DNA of 50,025 nucleotides, from positions 1-50,025 of the forward strand of contig JBEKFZ010000024.1 of NCBI GenBank assembly GCA_050013075.1. Direction: 5' to 3'. This document shows, in pieces, positions 36,279 through 44,384 of this stretch (positions within the stretch are counted from its first letter, which is position 1; the number at the start of each line of letters is the position of its first letter). Made by a program: the position numbers and the translations under genes. The stretch is from JBEKIK01 sp050013075 (GTDB lineage: Bacteria > Planctomycetota > Planctomycetia > Pirellulales > Thermoguttaceae). A model generated the notes under the pieces. It worked only from the letters and a program-made list of their open reading frames with translations, was not told where the DNA came from and searched no databases.

Positions 36279-37952
36279 TTAGCCCGGGTATTCGATCTTT
36301 TCCTCCTCGACCGCTTTTCGCAACTTGCTCAGCGCCCGGGCTTCGATCTGGCGAATCCGTTCCTTGGTCACTCCCAATTCCACGCCTACTTGTTTGAGCG
36401 TAAGCGGTTCTTCGCCGCGTTTCAGGCCGAAGCGGCGGGAGATGATCTTCTGCTCCCGCTCATCCAGGCAACTGAGGATTTTTTCGATCTGGGCCTCGCG
36501 CTGCATCTGGCTGGATTCGATCTCCACCTGGTCGGTGCGTTCATCCTCGGCCGTGGCGAACATCTCCGACTGGCTGCTGCGGAAGCGGTCGTGATAGCGG
36601 TGTTCGTTGGGAATGGTGCGGGCGAAGTTTTTCATGATCGCCCAACTGGCGTATGTGCTGAATTTGTTGCCCCGGGCGTAATCGAACTTCTCCACGGCCC
36701 GCATCAGCGACATGTTGCCGTCGCTTACAAGCTCGAAAAAGTTTTCCGCCAGGCCGACGTGCCGTTTGGCAATCGACACCACCAGGCGCAGATTCGCCCG
36801 GACGATTTGGTTTTTAGTGGCCACGGCCTCGTCGTATATGCGTTCGATGTGTTCCATCAGGGTGCTCTTTGGACGTTCCGCATCGAGTTTCGCCCGCAGT
36901 TTGGCGGCTTTATACTTGAGGTAGTTCATTTTGCGGAACAAATGGGCCTCTTGCCGGCGGCTTAGAAGCGGCACTTCGTACAAACTGGCCAGATACGGGG
37001 GCAAACCGCTGGGCAAGCGGGGCTTCTTGGCCGGCTGTTCGCTGGGCGGCATGGGCCCCAATACCCGCTGCTCGATTTTTTGCGATCTGATCCGCGCAAA
37101 TACCGGATTGGGAATGCAGTCCAAAGGCAGTTCCATGATCCGCCGGGCGCGCATCTCGGCGATGATGCGGTAGATGCTGGTCCGGGTGCGGCAGAATCGC
37201 CCGGCCAATTCATCCACCGATTCGCCGCGGTGATATTGCTGGTAGATTTTCCGTTTCGTTTCCATGCCCAAGGGTCCGTGATTTTCCGGGAATATCGCCA
37301 GGTCGGGATGATCGCGGTCGAATTGTTTCAGCGTGTAGCGGATGGTTTCGGCGCTGCGATTCATTTTCTCGGCCAGGCGTTTGGTCACCTCGGCCGAGCA
37401 AGCCCCCGCACGAGCGAACCGGCGGGCGTGTTCGATAATCATCGCCCGCTCCGCATCGCTCAACTGGCTGAACGACGAGCCGCGGCGGACGCGCTCCTGG
37501 TTATGCTCCACAAAGCGATCCACGGAACTCTGCAAAAACCCCACACGCTTGCGCCCGTCCATGACAAACCGCCGGCTGACCAGTCCCTGCCGACGCCAGC
37601 GGGAAATGGTCTTGGTCGAGACGTTGAATTCCCGGGCCAGGCGTTCCACGGTCAAAACCCTTTCGCCCGCGGAATCGGCCTGGACGTTGGCGGCGTCGGA
37701 AACGTCTTCCACGAACAAACGCAAGTCGTGGTCGGCCTCCTTCCCGTTGAGCTTCAGATCGGGGTAGGACTCGGGCCGATAATTCGTGATCCGGTAGCAA
37801 ACATACTCGTAGGTGTAGGTCCGTTTGGGATCGAGTTCGCCCAGGAGTTTTTCAGCCTGGGCGGCCTGCTCGATTTTTTTCTCGCGTGGTGCAAAACGAA
37901 CTTGCTGATCTCGTAATTGTCGAATGGCCGGATTAAAGTAATTGGCGTGCAT
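36279..37952 (-). CDS. Sigma-70-family factor with N-terminal helix-turn-helix modules
   Basis: 557 residues. An excisionase/MerR-like HTH lies at about 98-150 (LTVERLAREFNVSTKTISRW then RRQGLVSRRF), a second HTH at about 188-220 (AEVTKRLAEKMNRSAETIRYTL) and a third at about 245-275 (SVDELAGRFCRTRTSIYRII). The sigma part follows: region 2 NLRLVVSIAKRHVGLAENFF and YARGNKFSTYASWAIMKNFAR, and region 4 LTLKQVGVELGVTKERIRQIEARALSKL. It recruits RNA polymerase to specific promoters; the extra HTHs suggest promoter recognition upstream of -35. GGAG ten bases before the ATG at 37952 supports that start over a TTG at 37961. This fused type is known in planctomycetes. Confidence 0.88.
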   Translation of the reverse strand: MHANYFNPAIRQLRDQQVRFAPREKKIEQAAQAEKLLGELDPKRTYTYEYVCYRITNYRPESYPDLKLNGKEADHDLRLFVEDVSDAANVQADSAGERVLTVERLAREFNVSTKTISRWRRQGLVSRRFVMDGRKRVGFLQSSVDRFVEHNQERVRRGSSFSQLSDAERAMIIEHARRFARAGACSAEVTKRLAEKMNRSAETIRYTLKQFDRDHPDLAIFPENHGPLGMETKRKIYQQYHRGESVDELAGRFCRTRTSIYRIIAEMRARRIMELPLDCIPNPVFARIRSQKIEQRVLGPMPPSEQPAKKPRLPSGLPPYLASLYEVPLLSRRQEAHLFRKMNYLKYKAAKLRAKLDAERPKSTLMEHIERIYDEAVATKNQIVRANLRLVVSIAKRHVGLAENFFELVSDGNMSLMRAVEKFDYARGNKFSTYASWAIMKNFARTIPNEHRYHDRFRSSQSEMFATAEDERTDQVEIESSQMQREAQIEKILSCLDEREQKIISRRFGLKRGEEPLTLKQVGVELGVTKERIRQIEARALSKLRKAVEEEKIEYPG

Positions 37953-38779
37953 GATGACCAATCTCCTTTTTCATTAGGAGTCCCATTTGCCCTCCGACAT
38001 ATCCCGTGCCGGTTGGGACTCGCTTTTAAGCATCCTGGCGGCCGTCTTTTGCCGACCCGTTTACTTACTCCCTCACTCGCATACTCGAACATCTGATATT
38101 TAACAGCAAAAGCTGTCAAAAATCAATAGCGCGGTAAAAATAAATTTCCTTAACCCACATAAGTGGGGTGTGTTTATCTCCTATTCAAGTGTAACCGATA
38201 TAATACCCCACTTGCATTTATACACACTATCCTACTTTAGTGGTGTTTGGGTAAATTAACCATTGGTTCCAAGATAATTGGTTTTAAGGCGAACTGATGT
38301 TTTGTACGCATAATAGTGGTTTCTAGCCCATTAAAAGTTCACTGTTTGCCGTGAAATTCAGTGTTGAAAGGTGAATTTAATCTTATTACTGGTGTTTGAA
38401 CATAAGTATTTTCCTGATGCTTATTTCGCCATGGAAAATTGTGCCGCCGATCGTTAAACTGCCGCCTAAGAATTTGGGAATTATTAACCTGAGTTTTGGA
38501 AAAAAAGGTGATATTTTGCCCCAAGTGTGTTGTGATATTTTGCCCCGGAGGGGCTTAGGCGTGTAGCCGGGAAATAGGATACGCATATACAAAAGCCCTG
38601 AAAGGGCGACATTGATGTGGAAAATGTTTATCAATGTCGCCCTTTCAGGGCTTGATCCGCCGTTTTTACCCTTACCAGGGACTCACGTCCCTGGCTACAC
38701 GACTAGGCCCCTCCGGGGCAATAAACAGATTCGTTAAGCAAAACTCAGGTTATCAAGTTCTTGGTAAGGAAGCATGGAT
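37953..38779. other. Long intergenic region, AT-rich then palindromic
   Basis: About 827 bp between the sigma gene and an exported-protein gene. 38100-38500 is AT-rich and holds no accepted gene; CCCACATAAGTGGGG at about 38155 is a small palindrome with a partial copy near 38205. The right part is the long inverted repeat at 38542-38719. Frames of 60-98 codons here lack ribosome sites and were rejected. Confidence 0.5.
38542..38719. repeat. 178-bp nested inverted repeat
   Basis: Outer arms 38542-38568 and 38693-38719 start GCCCCGGAGGGGC and end with its complement. Inner arms 38594-38616 and 38630-38652 (AGCCCTGAAAGGGCGACATT and complement) form a perfect 23-bp stem with a 13-nt loop. A third hairpin, CCAGGGAC-TCAC-GTCCCTGG, lies at about 38675-38694. 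Confidence 0.88.
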
Positions 38780-40198
38780 ATGAAACATATACTAACTACC
38801 ACTTGTGTAACTTTTTTCTGTTTAACGCTTATTTCGCCGACACAAGCGCAGACAAGGACGGAAACGCGAGCGTTACAAACGGTCGAGCGAGGATATAATC
38901 CCCAGCGCGCCAAGGCAACTGGGGTAGGCAAGGCAAAGTACGAATTTAAAAATTCCCGCTCACCGGGCCAGATCGACCGCGTGAAGGTGGAGTTGAAAGT
39001 AGGCGGCGAGGTGATCGATATTGTTGACAAAAAAGAGCACCGCGAGAAATTGAGCGTTCAGTGTAATCTGGATTATGAAGAAAAGACCCTGCAAGTCTGG
39101 ACAAATGCTCAAAACCTCTCAAGATCGGTCCGCTATTACCGCCGGGCCGAGGCGGCCGAGAAGATCGGCCAATACGCCTTCAACCCCGTTCTTCGTCCGG
39201 ATCGTAGTTTAATTGCCGTGGAGATTTCATCACAAAGGCCGCTTATGTTTTGTCCAAACGGAACTTTGACAAGAAACGAACTGGAACTGATCGACGTGCA
39301 TGGCAACAGCCTGCTTTTGGATCGTTTTTTGCCCGATAAGCCCCTGGCCGTGGGCGATGCATGGCAGCCGTCCGAAGAGTTGATGGCCCAACTATTAGGT
39401 CTGGACGAGGTGGGCCAGACAGACGTTAAATGCGAATTGAAGGAGATCACGGACGACGTGGCCCGATTCGAGATGAAAGGCAACGTGGCGGGCGCGGCCG
39501 AAGGCGTGACGGCAGCAATTGAAATCAAGGCTCGGTATCGTTACGACTTGAAGCGCAAACGCCTGGATTGGTTGGGGATGGTGGTCAAGGAACGGCGGCA
39601 GGCCAGCCCGGTTTCCGACGGTTTGGACGTGGCGGCGCAACTGCAAATGCAGATCGCTCCCGCCGAAAAAACCGAGCACCTCGGCCAATCCGATTTGAAG
39701 GACCTTCCCCCGCGTTCCACGCCGGAATTAACCCGGCTGTCTTACGTATCAAAGGAGGGCGGGTGGGAGATCGCCTACGATCGCAACTGGTACGTCAATC
39801 GCGATCAAAAGGGCTTGGCGGCGGCCGTTTTGCGAAGAATCGAACAGGGAGACATGATCGCCCAATGCAATGTCTCTTCTTTATCCCCAGGCAAGCCGGA
39901 TAAACTGGTTTCACTTGAGGAATTTCAGGGCGACATTAAGCGGGCCCTGGCCGACGAGTTCCAGCAGTTCGTCGAGGCCGGCCAGACGGTGGACGAGGCG
40001 AATCGCCGTGTATTGCGAGTGGTGTTGCGCGGCAAGGCTTCCGAGTTGCCCATCTTCTGGACGTATTATCACATAGCCGATCAACAGGGGCGGCAAATGA
40101 GCTTTGCCTTCGTAACGGAAGAAAAATACGCCGAACGTTTCGGCAAGGCCGATCGAGAGATTATCGGCTCGTTGCGGTTTATCGAGCCGAAACAATAG
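38780..40198 (+). CDS. Exported protein with C-terminal PsbP/DUF1795-like region, hypothetical
   Basis: 472 residues from the ATG at 38780. A signal peptide is clear: MKHILTTTCVTFFCLTLISP then TQAQ. AAGGA is nine bases before this ATG and only three before an alternative at 38774, so 38780 is chosen. The middle has LPDKPLAVGDAWQPSEELMA and beta-rich stretches. The C-terminal 140 residues (WEIAYDRNWYVNRDQ, RVVLRGKASELPIFWTYYHI, SFAFVTEEKYAERFGKADRE-IIGSLRF) resemble PsbP/DcrB-type domains used by lipoproteins. Periplasmic or surface location expected. Function unknown. Confidence 0.7.
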   Translation: MKHILTTTCVTFFCLTLISPTQAQTRTETRALQTVERGYNPQRAKATGVGKAKYEFKNSRSPGQIDRVKVELKVGGEVIDIVDKKEHREKLSVQCNLDYEEKTLQVWTNAQNLSRSVRYYRRAEAAEKIGQYAFNPVLRPDRSLIAVEISSQRPLMFCPNGTLTRNELELIDVHGNSLLLDRFLPDKPLAVGDAWQPSEELMAQLLGLDEVGQTDVKCELKEITDDVARFEMKGNVAGAAEGVTAAIEIKARYRYDLKRKRLDWLGMVVKERRQASPVSDGLDVAAQLQMQIAPAEKTEHLGQSDLKDLPPRSTPELTRLSYVSKEGGWEIAYDRNWYVNRDQKGLAAAVLRRIEQGDMIAQCNVSSLSPGKPDKLVSLEEFQGDIKRALADEFQQFVEAGQTVDEANRRVLRVVLRGKASELPIFWTYYHIADQQGRQMSFAFVTEEKYAERFGKADREIIGSLRFIEPKQ

Positions 40199-40215
40199 CG
40201 GCGAAAAGCAAAATC

Positions 40216-40260
40216 GGGGACTGTCCCAATTTTACGCACAGAGAAAATGGGACTGTCCCC
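40216..40260. repeat. REP-like inverted repeat GGGGACTGTCCC
   Basis: 40216-40233 (GGGGACTGTCCCAATTTT) and 40244-40260 (AAAATGGGACTGTCCCC) are nearly complementary. Each arm is itself partly palindromic. It resembles REP sequences mobilised by RAYT transposases, but differs from the ends of the RAYT element at 32 kb. A solitary CCTGTCCCC half-site occurs at about 41915. Confidence 0.75.
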
Positions 40261-40780
40261 TTCAACAAATAATGATAGGGCACTGTCACTATATTCCCGG
40301 CGCTATGATTGCATGGTCGGCGAAAATGGGACCGTCTCTTTTCGTCGATAAAAAAAACCGCCACATTACCCGAAGTTATGCAGCGGTGTTAGAACCAAAC
40401 CTCTCGCCGATTGCGACTGGATGCGTCGCTGCGAGACGAGCGAAGATCGGGCGTGCTACTGCACAAGCGTCAAAGGATCTCGGCTCACGCTAATGGGTTG
40501 GCACCTCCGTCGGAATACCAGGCGAGAGGCTCGATTCCATCATCGATATTCACCAGGAATATCGGCACTTTCGCCCTCCCGCTTGCAAGGTTTTTTTCCT
40601 TGCACACTGGGAGAGCCGGTATTGTGCCTTCATTTAAATTCTAATTCATGAAAATCCAAAAACCACCCACCCGCAAGGTGGATATTAACGAAAACCTTGG
40701 CGAATGGATTGAAATTGTTATAATTGGATCGATTTATATTCATCGAGCAAATGCGTCAATACCCTTAACGGAGGATTATT
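40261..40780. other. Non-coding region with a T-loop hairpin
   Basis: About 520 bp without an accepted gene. TGCAAGG-TTTTTTT-CCTTGCA at about 40594-40614 is a perfect 7-bp hairpin with a T7 loop, and CTCCC/GGGAG flank it. Two overlapping frames of 73-77 codons here lack start signals. Confidence 0.45.
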
Positions 40781-40945
40781 GTGAGTAAAAAAACCGTTGC
40801 TGCAAAATTAGCCCAGACTAAACTGGCCCTGGCCCAAAAGTGCGATCGGCTCATAAAAACCTGCAAGAGCAAGCCAAAGCAACAAACCTTGAAAAATCAG
40901 GCCGAAAAATTTCGCCGCCAGGCGGATCAGTTGTCGCGAATCTGA
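40781..40945 (+). CDS. Small basic protein (54 residues)
   Basis: Starts GTG with GGAGG six bases upstream, which is the main support. The protein begins MSKKTVAAKLAQTKLALAQK and is Lys/Gln/Ala-rich and probably a single long helix (KNQAEKFRRQADQLSRI at the end). Two Cys are present. No family recognised. Confidence 0.6.
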   Translation: MSKKTVAAKLAQTKLALAQKCDRLIKTCKSKPKQQTLKNQAEKFRRQADQLSRI

Positions 40946-41025
40946 TTTTCGGCATTTTTTGATGTTGGAAAGCCTGTGTCATTTTAGCTGTTTGCAGTGA
41001 ACTACATGGAACCGCTATTATTTAA

Positions 41026-41104
41026 CACGAAAATACGAAGGAACGAAAACACGAAAATAATTGAAGGTTTAGATTTCGTGTTTTCTTTATTTCGCCCTTT
41101 CGTG
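41026..41104. repeat. Octamer repeats in inverted orientation
   Basis: ACACGAAA, ATACGAAG, GAACGAAA, ACACGAAA (41026-41057) have an 8-bp period. ATTTCGTG, TTTTCTTT, ATTTCGCC, CTTTCGTG (41073-41104) are complementary in type and also have an 8-bp period. The two halves can form a hairpin upstream of the YqgE gene. Confidence 0.75.
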
Positions 41105-41212
41105 GTGAAAATTACTTGTGTTTTGACTTTTTTCCTTGATTCACCGCAATCCGTTAAATAATAAAAAAGTCTTTTGTTGTTTTCTACATCTTTTTCGATG
41201 TTGGAAAATTTT

Positions 41213-41764
41213 ATGGCATCGCTATCCGGACATTTGCTGGTGGCCTCGCAGAATTTGTTGGACCCGAATTTTGTCAGATCCGTGGTTTTGCTCGTACAGC
41301 ATACCGAAGAAGGGGCGCTGGGCGTGGTGGTAAATCGTCCGATCAGCAAGAGCGTGCAAGATTTGTGGCGCGAAGTAGGCGGAGGGCCTTGCACCAACAC
41401 CCAGCCGGTGTACTTGGGCGGACCCGTGCCCGGTCCGCTGATGGCCGTGCACGGCGAAGGCTCCCTCGGCGAGGTGCAAATAATCCCGGGCTTGTTTTTT
41501 TCGGCATCCAAGCAGAATCTCGACGCCCTGGTGGCGCGGTCCGATGGGAACTTGAAAATATTCATCGGCCATTCGGGCTGGGGCGCGGGACAATTAGAAC
41601 AGGAACTGGAACAAGGCGCATGGCTGACCGCGCCTTCCACGCCCGAATTGGTGTTTTACGACAGCAGCGAACTGTGGATAACCGTCTCCCGCCTTATCGG
41701 TAGAGAGATGATGCAATCGATGCTTCACATCAAAAACATTCCGGACGACCCGACGGTGAATTAG
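41213..41764 (+). CDS. yqgE: YqgE/AlgH family protein
   Basis: 183 residues from MASLSGHLLVASQNLLDPNF. The family pattern is clear: FVRSVVLLVQHTEEGALGVV-VNRP, YLGGPV, then FIGHSGWGAGQLEQELEQGAW and a C-terminal LIGREMMQSMLHIKNIPDDPTVN. The molecular role of YqgE is unknown; one member influences alginate synthesis. An in-frame ATG at 41198 is possible; 41213 is chosen for the GGAAA upstream and the family start. The stop is followed at once by a heptad tract. Confidence 0.92.
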   Translation: MASLSGHLLVASQNLLDPNFVRSVVLLVQHTEEGALGVVVNRPISKSVQDLWREVGGGPCTNTQPVYLGGPVPGPLMAVHGEGSLGEVQIIPGLFFSASKQNLDALVARSDGNLKIFIGHSGWGAGQLEQELEQGAWLTAPSTPELVFYDSSELWITVSRLIGREMMQSMLHIKNIPDDPTVN

Positions 41765-41769
41765 AAGAG

Positions 41770-41916
41770 GGATGAAGGATGAAGGATGAATAAAAATGAT
41801 GAATGATGAATGTAGAAATCTCCGTACTCTGTACTCCGTACTCCGTACTGAAAACTGACAACTGAAAACCGAAAACGGTTTACTGCCCACCGTCAACTGC
41901 CCACTCCCTACAGCCT
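41770..41916. repeat. Composite heptad tract (21 units, three unit types in one register)
   Basis: From 41770 every seven bases starts a unit: GGATGAA x3, TAAAAAT, GATGAAT x2, GTAGAAA, TCTCCGT, ACTCTGT, ACTCCGT x2, ACTGAAA, ACTGACA, ACTGAAA, ACCGAAA, ACGGTTT, ACTGCCC, ACCGTCA, ACTGCCC, ACTCCCT, ACAGCCT. The last 13 units all begin with AC while the other five bases change. Confidence 0.9.
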
Positions 41917-41986
41917 GTCCCCTTTAATATGTACATTTCATGTACCCTTGACAATAGGCATTCTATGAAATAGGGTAAATCATATC

Positions 41987-42532
41987 ATGGCTATTCTGGA
42001 AACGCTTATCACCGCCGAACAATTGCTCCAGATGCCCGCATTGGAACACTGCGAGTTGATCCGGGGAGAACTTGTCAAAATGTCGCCCACAGGTCTTGAG
42101 CACGGTCGTGTCGCCAATCGGATCAGCGTTCGATTGGGCTTGTATGTGGAAGAACACCGACTCGGAATAGTCACGACAGCCGAGGCCGGTTTTCAGATCG
42201 GCCACAATCCCGATACCGTCCGTGCGCCGGACGTGGCGTTTCTCTCTGCCGTCCGAGTTCCTAAAAATCCAATGGCCGGGTTTTTCGACGGCCCGCCGGA
42301 TTTGGCGGTAGAAGTGCTTTCGCCCAACGATCGCGCCGGCGAAGTGCTCGCCAAAATCCAAGAATGGCTCAATGCCGGTTGCCGCATGGTCTGGCTGGTC
42401 GATCCCATCACGCGGACCGTTTCAGTTTATCACGACCTCCGCACCGCCCAGGTCCTCACAGCAGAAGACACGATTTCCGGCGATGATCTTTTGCCGGGCT
42501 TTTCCCTGCCCGTGGCTGAATTCTTCGCTTGA
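41987..42532 (+). CDS. Uma2-family (DUF820) endonuclease
   Basis: 181 residues with the Uma2/PD-(D/E)XK pattern: ELIRGELVKMSPTGLEHGRV, GFQIGHNPDTVRAPDVAFLS (catalytic Asp), PPDLAVEVLSPNDRAGEVLAK (Glu-x-Leu-Ser) and WLNAGCRMVWLVDPITRTVSVY. Families of this type are expanded in cyanobacteria and planctomycetes; biological role is unknown. The weak leader (GGGTAAATCATATC) gives only modest support for the ATG at 41987, but the N-terminus fits the family. Confidence 0.88.
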   Translation: MAILETLITAEQLLQMPALEHCELIRGELVKMSPTGLEHGRVANRISVRLGLYVEEHRLGIVTTAEAGFQIGHNPDTVRAPDVAFLSAVRVPKNPMAGFFDGPPDLAVEVLSPNDRAGEVLAKIQEWLNAGCRMVWLVDPITRTVSVYHDLRTAQVLTAEDTISGDDLLPGFSLPVAEFFA

Positions 42533-42590
42533 AGAAGTGGCTTTAGGCATCTAGTTGTTTAATGGATACTGTCCAGTACCCTGCTCCACC

Positions 42591-43127
42591 TTATTGACTC
42601 TGCTCTGCTCTTATTTTACCGATTACCTCGGCAAACTTTTGTTCAAATATTTTGTGTCGCACTTGATTGGAATAGTGGTAAACATAATCAACTTTTATAT
42701 TCTTACTGATAAATTGCTCGATGAATGGTTTGAAGCTTTTTTTATAAGTCCGCAGTCCTAAAACTACTATCGCTTTTGGTGTTATAATTTTTATTTCTTC
42801 CAATAAAAAATGGCGCCAATAGAGTATTTTGTCTTTAACTGGCATTCCCGGTTTAGCGCGTTCCTTTACAATATCCGTAACATAACAACCGGCAACATCG
42901 TACTTCTCCATCATCTTTTGGAAAAATTTATCCCGCTTAGTAATATCGAAATTGAAGTTATAACTTCTGACTTTCCTATCCTTTGGCTCACTCATTGACG
43001 GCATCTCCGCCATAAACATGATATCAAATCGTTCCTTGGCTTCCTTAGGCAAAAATACTCCTCCCAATTCATCCGGCAGTTTCAATGTGTCATTGAGTTT
43101 TTTCAATTCGTTTATTTTATTATTCAT
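42591..43127 (-). CDS. Uracil-DNA glycosylase-superfamily-like protein
   Basis: 178 residues, AT-rich. The pattern FDIMFMAEMPSMSEPKDRK (N-terminal active-site region), YVTDIVKERAKPGMPVKDKI, HFLLEEIKIITPKAIVVLGL and YVYHYSNQVRHKIFEQK resembles the UDG superfamily, where these are motif 1, the C-rich turn, the LG strand and motif 2 (His-x-Ser). Typical catalytic Asp/Asn and iron-sulfur cysteines are not evident, so the enzyme activity is uncertain. GGGAG lies seven bases before the ATG at 43127. Base composition unlike its neighbours suggests transfer. Confidence 0.6.
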   Translation of the reverse strand: MNNKINELKKLNDTLKLPDELGGVFLPKEAKERFDIMFMAEMPSMSEPKDRKVRSYNFNFDITKRDKFFQKMMEKYDVAGCYVTDIVKERAKPGMPVKDKILYWRHFLLEEIKIITPKAIVVLGLRTYKKSFKPFIEQFISKNIKVDYVYHYSNQVRHKIFEQKFAEVIGKIRAEQSQ

Positions 43128-43145
43128 AATCCCACTCCCTACAGC

Positions 43146-44297
43146 CTAAAGCCTAGAGCCTACAGCTTCTCCAGTGCGGGAATCAAAAAAATAGAAGTGA
43201 TCTTCGCTTGCTACAGGAACGACAAAATCGCCCACACGTGCGCCGTGGTTCGATTGGGTGCGGCAGATAAAAAGCAGGGTTCCGGAGCGAAGGTGTAAAT
43301 GCGAATCGGCGCCCAGCGATTCGATTGTTTCCACTACGGCGGGGATTTTTAGAGATCCTTCGCCCGCGGCTGCTTGTTCTAAATAAAGGTGTTCGGGACG
43401 TATGCCCAAGATGATCTCTTTGCCACGGTAAGGTTGCAAAATGGGTTTCCAATGATTAGTGACCGGCCAGGAAAATAAATTATCGCTATCTTGGGATTTG
43501 GTGCGTTGCACGCACCCTACAAATTGAAATATCAATCCATCGCCGCACTCTACAATTTTACCGGGAAAGAAATTCATTGCCGGGCTGCCGATCAAGGAAG
43601 CCACGAATCGGTTTGCAGGGCGGAGGTAGAGGGTTGCCGGATCGGCGATTTGTTGCACGCGTCCGTTATTAAGGGCGACAATGCGCCGGCCTATGGTCAT
43701 GGCTTCGGTCTGATCGTGGGTGACGTAGATCATGGTTGTGCCCAGGCGTTCTTGTTGCAGACGGACGATTTCGTGCCGCATTTGTTCGCGCAATCCGGCG
43801 TCGAGATGCGAGAGCGGCTCGTCGAGTAGGAAGATTTTAGGCCGGCGGACCATGGCCCGGCCCAGGGCCACGCGCTGGCGCTGGCCGCCGGACAGTTCCC
43901 AGGGTTTTCGCTTTAGCAAATTCGCAATGCCGAGTATTGTGGCGGTTTCGGCCACGCGGCGCTGGATTTCGGTTTTCCCCAGGCGCCGCAATTTCAGTCC
44001 GAAGGCCAGGTTGCCGAAAACGCTCAAATGCGGATAAAGCGAATGGTGCTGAAAAACCATGGCCACGTCGCGCCGTTGCGGAGGGAGATGGTCCACGATG
44101 CGGCCGTCAATGGCTACGTTGCCGGCGGTAGGATTCTCCAAGCCGGCAATGAGCCTTAGCGCGGTGGTCTTGCCCGAGCCGGACGGACCGGCCAGAACGA
44201 CCCGTTCGCCATCGGCCACGTCCAGGGAAAGATCGGCCAGGGCACGGATGTTTCCGGGGAAGATTTTTCCTATATTCTTTAAAGTCAGCGTGGCCAT
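43146..44297 (-). CDS. ABC transporter ATP-binding protein, sugar type (UgpC/MalK-like)
   Basis: 383 residues. Walker A is GPSGSGKTT (37-45), the Q-loop VFQHHSLYPHLSVFGN, the signature LSGGQRQRVALGRAM, Walker B IFLLDEPLSHLDAG and the switch TMIYVTHDQTEAMTIG. The C-terminal regulatory domain has an OB-fold with ILGIRPEHLYLE, as in sugar and glycerol-phosphate importers. A short insertion (CVQRTKSQDSDN) is coded by a GGTGCGTTGCACGCACC-type palindrome at about 43500. No permease or binding-protein gene lies nearby, so it may serve several importers. The ATG at 44297 is the family start; a 122-residue upstream extension is rejected. Confidence 0.92.
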   Translation of the reverse strand: MATLTLKNIGKIFPGNIRALADLSLDVADGERVVLAGPSGSGKTTALRLIAGLENPTAGNVAIDGRIVDHLPPQRRDVAMVFQHHSLYPHLSVFGNLAFGLKLRRLGKTEIQRRVAETATILGIANLLKRKPWELSGGQRQRVALGRAMVRRPKIFLLDEPLSHLDAGLREQMRHEIVRLQQERLGTTMIYVTHDQTEAMTIGRRIVALNNGRVQQIADPATLYLRPANRFVASLIGSPAMNFFPGKIVECGDGLIFQFVGCVQRTKSQDSDNLFSWPVTNHWKPILQPYRGKEIILGIRPEHLYLEQAAAGEGSLKIPAVVETIESLGADSHLHLRSGTLLFICRTQSNHGARVGDFVVPVASEDHFYFFDSRTGEAVGSRL

Positions 44298-44384
44298 GTA
44301 AGTTTTTCGCGGCGAATCCGGGGATTTTTCCAGGCACAAGCGTTTGGGTTGAATTCCAATATATATTATACTAAATTGGGATAC

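Noticed and set aside
40411..40644. 77-codon plus-strand frame
   Set aside because: Overlaps another frame, lacks a ribosome site and crosses a strong T-loop hairpin.
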